This document shows positions 6,842-11,739 of a stretch of 12,544 nt of DNA, in pieces (the first letter of the stretch is position 1; every line of letters begins with the position of its first letter). Both the position numbers and the translations under genes were made by a program. The notes beneath the pieces were generated by a model, which was not told the origin of the DNA, did not search any database, and worked only from the letters and a program-made list of their open reading frames with translations. Origin of the DNA: JBDREW01 sp043819385 (GTDB lineage: Bacteria; Patescibacteriota; Minisyncoccia; Minisyncoccales; GWA2-38-27); the NCBI GenBank assembly GCA_043819385.1, contig JBDREW010000050.1, forward strand, positions 1-12,544, read 5' to 3'.

Positions 6842-6870
6842 ATTCTAACATAGAAATTTAAAAATATAAA
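6842..6870 (-). promoter_or_regulatory. Exonuclease gene promoter (leaderless arrangement)
   Basis: Minus-strand TTTATA (6865-6870), a 17-bp spacer, then TAGAAT (6842-6847), preceded by TGT as an extended -10. Six bases separate the -10 from the ATG at 6835, so transcription should begin at or next to the start codon. Confidence 0.6.
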
Positions 6871-6876
6871 AACAAG

Positions 6877-6905
6877 AGCCGAAATAAATTTGCTTCGGCT
6901 TTTTT
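6877..6905. terminator. Terminator between the toxin and exonuclease genes
   Basis: AGCCGAA (6877-6883) pairs with TTCGGCT (6894-6900). The plus-strand side is followed by six T. In the leftward direction of the flanking genes the stem is followed by CTTGTTTTTA, a weaker T-rich tail. It separates the toxin-antitoxin transcript from the exonuclease gene. Confidence 0.6.
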
Positions 6906-6928
6906 ATTTAAAATTAAAATTATCTATA

Positions 6929-7198
6929 TCATCTATAAATATTATGGGTATCAATATCATAATATATTATTTCATTATTTTTCAAAAATCTAAATAAAAC
7001 TCTATAATTTTTAGTAATAGAAAAAGCCCAAAAATGAGATAGGGCTCCTTTTAACTTATGAACATTTAAACTTGGATGAAGAAAATTTTCTTCAAAAAGT
7101 AAAATCTTTCTTTGAGCAATTTTCTGAATATCTTTAGGAAGTTTTCTAAATTTATTTTCAAAATACGAAGAAGTATGAGATTTATTAATTTTTGGCAT
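6929..7198 (-). CDS. RelE/YoeB-type toxin of a type II toxin-antitoxin pair
   Basis: Toxins of the RelE/ParE fold are small basic proteins; RelE-like members cleave ribosome-bound mRNA. This 89-residue protein has the family layout: two N-terminal helices (about 9-36), the block NVHKLKGALSHFWAFSITKNYRVLF (45-69), in which the KLKG, W and YRVLF positions are characteristic, and a C-terminal IDTHNIYR with the His and Tyr often needed for RNase activity. The ATG overlaps the upstream antitoxin gene by 14 bases, the coupled antitoxin-first arrangement usual for these pairs. RelE-type mRNA interferase is more likely than ParE gyrase poison because of the C-terminal His-x-x-Tyr, but this is inference. 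Confidence 0.85.
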   Translation of the reverse strand: MPKINKSHTSSYFENKFRKLPKDIQKIAQRKILLFEENFLHPSLNVHKLKGALSHFWAFSITKNYRVLFRFLKNNEIIYYDIDTHNIYR

Positions 7199-7412
7199 GT
7201 TGAAAAAAATCAGATTTTAAAAACTCTTTAAAAGATCTGGTTTTTTTATCACGTAATTCTATTTCTCCAGATAAAATTGCTTCAAATGCCAAATGAAATT
7301 CCAAATTTTCTTTTTCCAACTTTTTCAATTTTTCCAATGGTAAAACAACCATTTCTTCTTCTTTAATAGTTGATTTTAATAATGTTATATTTTCTTTATT
7401 TTGATTATCCAT
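7185..7412 (-). CDS. Antitoxin partner of the RelE-type toxin
   Basis: A 75-residue, highly charged protein encoded directly upstream of the toxin and overlapping it by 14 bases. By position it is the antitoxin that would bind and neutralise the toxin and repress the shared promoter. The middle segment VVLPLEKLKKLEKENLEFH (22-40) resembles the short beta-strand plus helix found in Phd/RelB-like antitoxins. The C-terminal part (KTRSFKEFLKSDFFQH) would be the toxin-binding arm. I cannot assign an exact antitoxin family from the sequence. A consensus promoter ends eight bases before the ATG. Confidence 0.75.
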   Translation of the reverse strand: MDNQNKENITLLKSTIKEEEMVVLPLEKLKKLEKENLEFHLAFEAILSGEIELRDKKTRSFKEFLKSDFFQHAKN

Positions 7413-7420
7413 ATAATTTT

Positions 7421-7449
7421 ATTTTATTAATATATACTTAAAATGTCAA
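7421..7449 (-). promoter_or_regulatory. Toxin-antitoxin operon promoter
   Basis: Minus-strand consensus TTGACA (7444-7449), an exact 17-bp spacer, then TAAAAT (7421-7426). The antitoxin ATG (7412) begins eight bases after the -10, so the transcript should be leaderless or nearly so. This is one of the best matches to the sigma70 consensus in the window. The AT-rich spacer could hold an antitoxin operator, but no clear dyad is evident. Confidence 0.75.
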
Positions 7450-7454
7450 TGATT

Positions 7455-7982
7455 TCAGCTTTTGATTATAATTTTTCGTTTATTCTCATTAACAACTTTA
7501 AATTCAATCCAAATACTATTTTTTGGCATTATTTTTTTTATTTTATCTGCCCATTCAATCACAACAATATTACTTTGATTAGAAATAATTTCTTTAAATC
7601 CTAAATCCAACAAATCTTTTTGTCCTTTTATTCTATAACAATCAAAATGATATAGATTATTATTTAATTTTTGCCTGCCCGCAATTGCTACAACGTTGCA
7701 GGCGGGCCTGCCCGCCATGCTTCCCGTTGTAAACGGGATGCAGGCGGGAATTTTAAATTTTTTAAATATTACAAAAGTTGGACTTAATATTTTCTCTTTA
7801 ATATTCAATCCTTTTGCAAAACCCTGTAAAAAAGTTGTCTTGCCTCCTCCTAATTCTCCTTTTAAACCAATAACAAAAGCAACCTGATTTTTAAACCTCT
7901 TTTTTAAAATTTCTTCAGCAATTTCTTCTCCTAATTTTCTTGTCTCTTTAAAACTATTTGTAATATATTCTTTTTGTTTCAT
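7455..7982 (-). CDS. tsaE: tRNA t6A biosynthesis ATPase TsaE with an in-frame insertion
   Basis: TsaE (YjeE) is the ATPase that works with TsaB and TsaD to make threonylcarbamoyladenosine at position 37 of ANN-decoding tRNAs. The Walker A motif is GELGGGKTT (42-50), followed by the family motifs SPTF (67-70), YHFDCYRI (111-118), LLDLGFKEI (124-132) and VVIEWADKI (140-148). Homologues have about 13 residues between SPTF and YHFD; here there are 40. The extra stretch of about 27 residues (roughly 78-105, PACIPF...AIAGRQK) is encoded by a GC-rich palindromic block. Without it the length would be about 148, normal for the family. The frame is intact and the motifs on both sides are preserved, so the protein is probably functional, with the insertion in a surface loop. 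Confidence 0.92.
   Translation of the reverse strand: MKQKEYITNSFKETRKLGEEIAEEILKKRFKNQVAFVIGLKGELGGGKTTFLQGFAKGLNIKEKILSPTFVIFKKFKIPACIPFTTGSMAGRPACNVVAIAGRQKLNNNLYHFDCYRIKGQKDLLDLGFKEIISNQSNIVVIEWADKIKKIMPKNSIWIEFKVVNENKRKIIIKS
7673..7750. repeat. GC-rich double-hairpin element inserted in tsaE
   Basis: About 78 bp of high-GC sequence in an AT-rich gene. Hairpin B is long: CCCGCC (7711-7716), TGC (7718-7720) and TCCCGTT (7722-7728) pair with AACGGGA (7732-7738), GCA (7740-7742) and GGCGGG (7743-7748), giving 16 bp around a GTA loop with one bulge and one mismatch. Hairpin A is a degenerate relative with CCCGC (7678-7682) pairing GCGGG (7702-7706). GGCGGGC-CT-GCCCGCC (7701-7716) links the two as a third, alternative palindrome. 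It looks like a mobile palindromic element living inside a gene, comparable in style to the Rickettsia palindromic elements. Confidence 0.85.
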
Positions 7983-8019
7983 TGTTATTTCATATTATTT
8001 AATAAAAAATTACTGAATC

Positions 8020-8040
8020 TCCGGAGGGCAGGGCTCCGGA
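8020..8040. repeat. GC-rich hairpin upstream of tsaE
   Basis: TCCGGAG (8020-8026) and CTCCGGA (8034-8040) form a perfect 7-bp stem with a GGCAGGG loop, in the divergent gap between tsaE and the ATPase gene. No T-run follows in either direction. It may be a further palindromic element or an operator-like site between two divergent transcription units. Confidence 0.55.
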
Positions 8041-8071
8041 ACTTTATTGGTTGACCTGTTAATATCATTTC

Positions 8072-8120
8072 TTGACTGGTTTTAAAAAATAAGATAAATT
8101 GAATTAATAGTTAGTATAAT
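8072..8120 (+). promoter_or_regulatory. Promoter region of the GspE/PilB-like gene
   Basis: Two overlapping possibilities. TTGACT (8072-8077), a 17-bp spacer, then TAAATT (8095-8100); and a perfect TATAAT (8115-8120) without a clear -35. The second would give a leader of about 25 nt. No Shine-Dalgarno sequence precedes the ATG at 8153. A further TTGACC at 8051 repeats the TTGAC motif 21 bp upstream. Confidence 0.5.
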
Positions 8121-8152
8121 AGTTAGTTTTATTCTAACAACTTTACAAAATA

Positions 8153-9478
8153 ATGGAAATAAAAAAAATCACAGGGGGAATACCAATACCTTCAATATTA
8201 GTAAAAGATATAAAACGAGAAGTAAAGAATATTTTAGATTTTAAAAATAAAATCGAAAAAAGCTTTAATAAAAAAACAACTGATTTAATACAAATAATTT
8301 TAACTGGAGCTTTTTATCTTGATGCATCTGATATTCATATTGAACCAGAAGAAAAACAGGCAAAAATGAGAATAAGAATAGATGGAGTTTTACATGATGT
8401 TTTAACTTTGGATTTAAATTTGCTCGCCCGTCTTGTTTCAAGAATAAAATTACTTTCAAGACTTAAATTAAATGTAACAACACGACCTCAAGATGGTCGT
8501 TTTTCTATTTTGATAGAAGAAACATCTATTGAAGTAAGAACATCAGCTATTCCTGCTGAATACGGAGAATCATTAGTTTTAAGAGTTCTAAATCCAAAAT
8601 GGGTGGTAGATATGGAAAGTTTGGGATTAAGAAAAGATTTATTAGAATTATTTAAAAAAGAAGTTGAACAACCAAATGGAATGATTATCTGTACTGGACC
8701 TACTGGCTCTGGAAAAACAACTACATTATATGCTTTTCTTCAAAAAATACAAAATCCTGGAATTAAAGTTATTACAATTGAAGATCCAATTGAATATCAT
8801 CTAAAAGGAATTTCTCAAAGTCAAGTTGATGAAGCAAAAGGATTTACCTTTTCTAATGGTTTGCGTGCCATTGTAAGACAAGATCCTGATGTAATACTAG
8901 TAGGAGAAGTAAGGGACTTAGAAACAGCTCAAATCGCACTTCAAGCGTCTTTAACTGGCCATTTAGTATTAAGTACTGTTCATACTAATGATGCAGCTGG
9001 AACTGTTTCCAGATTACAAGGGTTAGGAGAAAGCTTATCTAATATTGCTCCGGCTTTGAATATAGCAATTGGGCAAAGATTAGTCAGAAAAGTATGTAAA
9101 AAATGCGTTCAATTAAAAACAATAAAACCAGAACATCTAAAAATAATAAAAAATGATTTAAAAAACCTGCCTAAACAGGTTAAAGTTCCAAAATTAGATG
9201 AAACAACCAAAACTCCACATGCAAAAGGATGTAAATTTTGTGGGGGATTAGGATATAAAGGAAGAATTGGCATCTTTGAGGCATTTTTAATTGATGATGA
9301 AATAGAAAAATTTATATTATCTTCTCCATCTATTGCTGAAATGAAAGAAAAAGCAATTAAAAAGGGCATGGTTTTAATGCGTCAAGATGGATTTATAAAA
9401 GTATTAGAGGGAATAACAACTATTGATGAAGTCGAAAGAATAACTGTTGAAGAAGAGGCACTTCAAAAAAATATATAA
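8153..9478 (+). CDS. GspE/PilB-type secretion or pilus assembly ATPase (short form)
   Basis: This hexameric ATPase family powers type IV pilus extension or type II secretion from the cytoplasmic face of the membrane. Motifs in order: SDIHIEP (59-65) of the N2 domain, Walker A GPTGSGKTT (182-190), Asp box ITIEDPIEY (207-215), Walker B DPDVILVGEVRD (244-255) and His box GHLVLSTVHTND (269-280). A four-cysteine metal site, C315/C318 and C360/C363, marks the GspE/PilB branch rather than the retraction ATPase PilT. At 441 residues it lacks the N-terminal MshEN-type domain of typical PilB (about 550-570 residues), having only about 40 residues before the N2 core. No platform protein or pilin gene is next to it. 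PilB-like is preferred; the exact role is open. Confidence 0.93.
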   Translation: MEIKKITGGIPIPSILVKDIKREVKNILDFKNKIEKSFNKKTTDLIQIILTGAFYLDASDIHIEPEEKQAKMRIRIDGVLHDVLTLDLNLLARLVSRIKLLSRLKLNVTTRPQDGRFSILIEETSIEVRTSAIPAEYGESLVLRVLNPKWVVDMESLGLRKDLLELFKKEVEQPNGMIICTGPTGSGKTTTLYAFLQKIQNPGIKVITIEDPIEYHLKGISQSQVDEAKGFTFSNGLRAIVRQDPDVILVGEVRDLETAQIALQASLTGHLVLSTVHTNDAAGTVSRLQGLGESLSNIAPALNIAIGQRLVRKVCKKCVQLKTIKPEHLKIIKNDLKNLPKQVKVPKLDETTKTPHAKGCKFCGGLGYKGRIGIFEAFLIDDEIEKFILSSPSIAEMKEKAIKKGMVLMRQDGFIKVLEGITTIDEVERITVEEEALQKNI

Positions 9479-9591
9479 TGCAATAATTCTTTAAAATTTC
9501 CCTTCTGAAAAATTTCATAAATAACTTACTTATAACAATAATATTTTAAATAAAAAATTTACCCACATATCAATACAAACAAATAAAGAAT

Positions 9592-9728
9592 AAAAAAAAT
9601 CAGTCCTGAAGTCGGGGGGTACTCAAGTTTTAGGAACTACGAGTTAAAAATTTTTCCGAGGAATAATTTCGCCTAAGCCAAATTACCCATCTGCGAAAAA
9701 TCCCACACCCCCCAACTTCAGGGCTGAT
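9592..9728 (-). ncRNA. Highly structured RNA, unidentified (6S-like outline or pseudoknot)
   Basis: The 330-bp gap between the ATPase gene and ruvB holds a large fold. P1 pairs 9599-9620 with 9707-9728, 22 positions with one wobble and one mismatch. Inside are P2 (9650-9656 with 9695-9701) topped by P3 (9664-9669 with 9680-9685), and hairpin P4 (9621-9629 with 9635-9644). The P4 loop TTAGG (9630-9634) is complementary to CCTAA (9672-9676) in the P3 loop, allowing a kissing interaction. Minus-strand transcription is favoured. P1 is then followed by eight T (9599-9592), a consensus promoter lies upstream at 9796-9824 giving a transcript of about 200 nt, and a P3 pair is a G-U wobble on that strand. 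Closing stem, central bubble with a 3'-side hairpin and terminal arm recall 6S RNA, but the sequence does not identify it. A plus-strand ruvB leader remains possible. The rest of the gap (9479-9591) holds nothing I recognise. Confidence 0.65.
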
Positions 9729-9754
9729 ATATTTTTAAAAAAGAAAAATAAGCT

Positions 9755-9767
9755 CCGATTAAATCGG
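9755..9767. other. Small hairpin between the structured RNA and ruvB
   Basis: CCGATT (9755-9760) and AATCGG (9762-9767) form a compact stem. On the minus strand it is followed by a T-rich stretch, so it could be a weak promoter-proximal terminator or a 5' hairpin of the structured-RNA precursor. On the plus strand it would lie in any ruvB leader. Confidence 0.4.
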
Positions 9768-9795
9768 GTTTAATTAATTTTTTATCTATACCTCT

Positions 9796-9824
9796 ATTTT
9801 AATACTATATGACTAATTTGTCAA
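9796..9824 (-). promoter_or_regulatory. Promoter for the minus-strand structured RNA
   Basis: Minus-strand TTGACA (9819-9824), an exact 17-bp spacer, then TAAAAT (9796-9801). Initiation is expected near 9789, running away from ruvB. The -35 lies within the first codons of ruvB (ATG at 9809), so this promoter and ruvB expression would interfere with each other. Confidence 0.65.
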
Positions 9825-10852
9825 CCCATTCAACTCAAAATTCCCCTATTACGCCAATAGAAACAAAAGAAGACCTAATTCTTGATACAACATTACGCCC
9901 AAAAAACTGGGAAAATTATATTGGACAAGAAAAAATAAAAAAGAATGTTCAGATAATTATTCAAGCAGCCAAACAAAGGAATGAATCAATAGAACATTTA
10001 CTTTTTTACGGTTCAAGTGGATTAGGCAAAACAACTATATCTAATATTATTGCCAATGAAATTGGATCTGATATAAGGACAATATCAGGGCCATCTATTG
10101 AAAAAGCAGGGGATTTAGCAGCAATTTTAACAAATCTTTCAAATGGAGATATTCTTTTTATAGATGAATGTCATAGAATTAATAAAATTTGTGAAGAATA
10201 TCTTTATCCAGCAATGGAAGATTTTAAACTAAATCTTATATTAGGAAAAGGTCCAATGGCCAGAACAATGGAAATAAAGCTACCTCGTTTTACTTTAATT
10301 GGAGCAACAACAAGATTAGGAATGCTCTCTTCTCCATTAAGAAATCGCTTTGGCGCTATATTTCAACTTAATTTTTACACACACGAAGAAATTGAACAAA
10401 TTATTAAAAGGTCAGGTCAACTTTTAAATATAAAGGTAGAGCCGGAAGCAATAAAAATAATTGCAAAACGTTCTCGTTTTACTCCACGTGTTGCTAATCG
10501 ACTTTTAAAAAGAGCAAGAGATTTCGCTCAAGTTGAAGCAAATGGAATAATTACAAAAGAAATAGCTGAAAAATCTTTAAACTTCTTAGAAATTGACGAT
10601 ATAGGACTTGAATCAGGAGATAAAAAGATATTAGAAACAATTATTAAAAAGTTTAATGGAGGCCCAGTAGGACTTCAAACATTATCTGCTGCAACATCAG
10701 AAGAAGAAGATACAATTTTAGATATTTATGAACCATATTTAATGCAAATTGGATTTATTCAAAGAACTCTAAGAGGCAGAATGACCACAGAATCAGCTTA
10801 TCAACATATTGGAATTAAGCCCCCCAAAAAAAATAAATTATTTGACTTTTAA
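9809..10852 (+). CDS. ruvB: Holliday junction helicase motor RuvB
   Basis: RuvB is the AAA+ hexamer that pulls DNA through the RuvA-bound junction. The 347-residue protein has the canonical order: RPKNWENYIGQ (30-40), Walker A GSSGLGKTT (68-76), SGPSIEKAGDLAAILTNL (93-110), Walker B LFIDE (116-120), sensor 1 in LIGATTR (163-169), the SPLRNRFG arginine-finger block (175-182), sensor 2 TPRVANRLLKR (225-235) and a C-terminal winged helix (about 270-336) ending with GRMTTESAYQHIG. Two conserved spots differ from the usual form: SS in place of PP in Walker A, and DECH in place of DEIH. The N-terminus is about ten residues longer than many homologues, with no family signature before residue 25. No Shine-Dalgarno sequence is visible, and a minus-strand promoter overlaps the start. 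Confidence 0.96.
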   Translation: MTNLSTHSTQNSPITPIETKEDLILDTTLRPKNWENYIGQEKIKKNVQIIIQAAKQRNESIEHLLFYGSSGLGKTTISNIIANEIGSDIRTISGPSIEKAGDLAAILTNLSNGDILFIDECHRINKICEEYLYPAMEDFKLNLILGKGPMARTMEIKLPRFTLIGATTRLGMLSSPLRNRFGAIFQLNFYTHEEIEQIIKRSGQLLNIKVEPEAIKIIAKRSRFTPRVANRLLKRARDFAQVEANGIITKEIAEKSLNFLEIDDIGLESGDKKILETIIKKFNGGPVGLQTLSAATSEEEDTILDIYEPYLMQIGFIQRTLRGRMTTESAYQHIGIKPPKKNKLFDF

Positions 10853-10870
10853 AAATAATCGTGATATTAT
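10842..10870 (+). promoter_or_regulatory. Promoter for the 112-residue gene, inside the ruvB end
   Basis: TTGACT (10842-10847), an exact 17-bp spacer, then TATTAT (10865-10870), preceded by TGA, giving an extended -10. The -35 overlaps the last codons of ruvB. Initiation is expected near 10876-10878, only a few bases before a terminator-type hairpin. Confidence 0.65.
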
Positions 10871-10881
10871 ATAAGTAGTAT

Positions 10882-10911
10882 AGATAGTTATTTAATAACT
10901 ATCTTTTTTTT
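10882..10911 (+). terminator. Intrinsic terminator after ruvB, or attenuator of the next gene
   Basis: A perfect 10-bp stem (10882-10891 with 10895-10904) and a three-base loop, followed by eight T (10904-10911). It would end ruvB transcripts. Because a promoter starts just upstream, it would also stop most transcripts entering the 112-residue gene unless an alternative structure forms. Confidence 0.75.
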
Positions 10912-10931
10912 AAAAGCGCATTCAAAATTTC

Positions 10932-10938
10932 AAAGGAG
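10932..10938 (+). promoter_or_regulatory. Strong Shine-Dalgarno site of the 112-residue gene
   Basis: AAAGGAG ends six bases before the ATG at 10945. It is the only strong ribosome-binding site I found in the window; the other starts lack one. It fixes this start and suggests a different mode of initiation from its neighbours. Confidence 0.8.
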
Positions 10939-10944
10939 TGTAAA

Positions 10945-11283
10945 ATGAAACAAGAAAGAATTATAGAGCTCTTGAATGAAGCTGCTGATCCAACATGTTC
11001 TGATAAAAGATTAATAGAAATTCAACACGAACTGAGAGCAAATGTTAATACAAATCATCGTATTCTTGGTTTAATATTAATTAATTCTTTTCATGATTGT
11101 ATAATACAATCTCGAGATTTATTACCATCTCTTTTCCCAGTTTGTGCCATATTATGTGGTGATCGTGACCCAGATCGGATATTCGCAAATATTAATTGGT
11201 CTTTAATAAATGATAGAGTTAATGATCTAAATGAAAATGACCTACTTGAAAATCCAGCTGAATATCCAATTCAGCCCGTATAA
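10945..11283 (+). CDS. Small protein of unknown function (112 residues)
   Basis: I do not recognise this protein. It is a soluble-looking, acidic, largely helical protein with no signal peptide or clear transmembrane segment. The first 30 residues (MKQERIIELLNEAADPTCSDKRLIEIQHEL) look like two amphipathic helices. Four cysteines (C18, C52, C67, C71) include a CAILC pair (67-71) that could bind metal, but no full motif is visible. The C-terminal 20 residues are rich in Asn, Glu and Pro and probably disordered. It has its own extended -10 promoter, a terminator-like hairpin in its leader, a strong Shine-Dalgarno sequence and its own downstream terminator, so it is a genuine independent gene. 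That context suggests regulated expression, but no function can be assigned. Confidence 0.75.
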   Translation: MKQERIIELLNEAADPTCSDKRLIEIQHELRANVNTNHRILGLILINSFHDCIIQSRDLLPSLFPVCAILCGDRDPDRIFANINWSLINDRVNDLNENDLLENPAEYPIQPV

Positions 11284-11316
11284 TAAATCTTTCAAATCGA
11301 ATAATAAAACGAACAA

Positions 11317-11343
11317 AAACCCTTAAAATTTTAAGGGTTTTTT
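11317..11343. terminator. Terminator after the 112-residue gene
   Basis: A fully palindromic 24-base inverted repeat, AAACCCTTAAAA (11317-11328) with TTTTAAGGGTTT (11329-11340), continued by T to 11343. It lies 34 bases past the stop codon. The symmetry makes it usable from either strand, but the only adjacent gene is on the plus strand. Confidence 0.8.
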
Positions 11344-11387
11344 AAAATAAAATAATACTTAATATTTTTTATTCCCCCTTCCTCTCC

Positions 11388-11466
11388 GAGGTCGGACCTC
11401 TACAAAACTTCCTCTCCCTTGCCCTACACCGAATGGTGCGGGGCTCTCTAAGAGAGGTCCGACCTC
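11388..11466. repeat. Palindromic intergenic repeat, copy B, with a nested hairpin
   Basis: Arms GAGGTCGGACCTCT (11388-11401) and AGAGGTCCGACCTC (11453-11466) pair perfectly over 14 bp. The base changes relative to copy A (GGA for CCCCGA) occur in both arms, so pairing is kept. In the loop, where copies A and C are continuous, about 25 extra bases form a second hairpin: GCCC, CACC, GAAT, GGTG and GGGC (about 11420-11443). The AGCTTTCCCCTCT flank follows. The remainder of the 456-bp gap (11284-11739) is low-complexity AT and pyrimidine sequence. Confidence 0.8.
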
Positions 11467-11532
11467 TTCCCAGCTTTCCCCTCTCTTCCTTCCTTCATTT
11501 TGATTTTTGATTTTTCTATCTCTCTCCTCTCC

Positions 11533-11586
11533 GAGCCCCGACCTCTAAAAAAACTTCCTTTCCCTCTCTAAGAGAGGTCAGGGCTC
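11533..11586. repeat. Palindromic intergenic repeat, copy C
   Basis: Arms GAGCCCCGACCTCT (11533-11546) and AGAGGTCAGGGCTC (11573-11586) differ from perfect pairing at one position (A11580). Transcribed from the minus strand, that position is a G-U wobble, so the hairpin is intact there. The arms and the loop resemble copy A closely, and the same AGCTTTCCCCTCT flank follows (about 11591-11604). Confidence 0.8.
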
Positions 11587-11724
11587 TTTCCAGCTTTCCC
11601 CTCTCCCTTTTAATTTATTGAAAATTGAAACATTCATTGAAAATTAAAAATTCAAAATTGATAAAAAATTATCCAAAATGAGAACACTTAAACAAAACAA
11701 TCCTTTTCTTTCTATTTTATCCTT

Positions 11725-11733
11725 TGATATAAT
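11725..11733 (+). promoter_or_regulatory. Extended -10 promoter of the HhH/lamin-tail gene
   Basis: TGATATAAT is a perfect extended -10 with the TATAAT at 11728-11733; no good -35 is seen 17 bp upstream. The ATG at 11740 is six bases past the -10, the expected transcription start, so the mRNA should be leaderless. No Shine-Dalgarno sequence is present. Confidence 0.65.
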
Positions 11734-11739
11734 AAACTA

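Noticed and set aside
7666..7754. Target-site duplication AATTTT flanking the tsaE element
   Set aside because: AATTTT occurs at 7666 and 7749, but the flanks are so AT-rich that this is expected by chance, and the 83-base spacing would not preserve the reading frame on simple insertion.
9592..9728. Purine or other known riboswitch for ruvB
   Set aside because: Kissing loops recall the purine class, but the helices, loop sequences and size do not match, and the T-run and promoter favour minus-strand transcription. I could not match any named riboswitch by eye.
9592..9728. tmRNA, SRP RNA or RNase P RNA
   Set aside because: No tRNA-like ends or tag frame, no GGAAG-type SRP apical motif, and too short for RNase P RNA.
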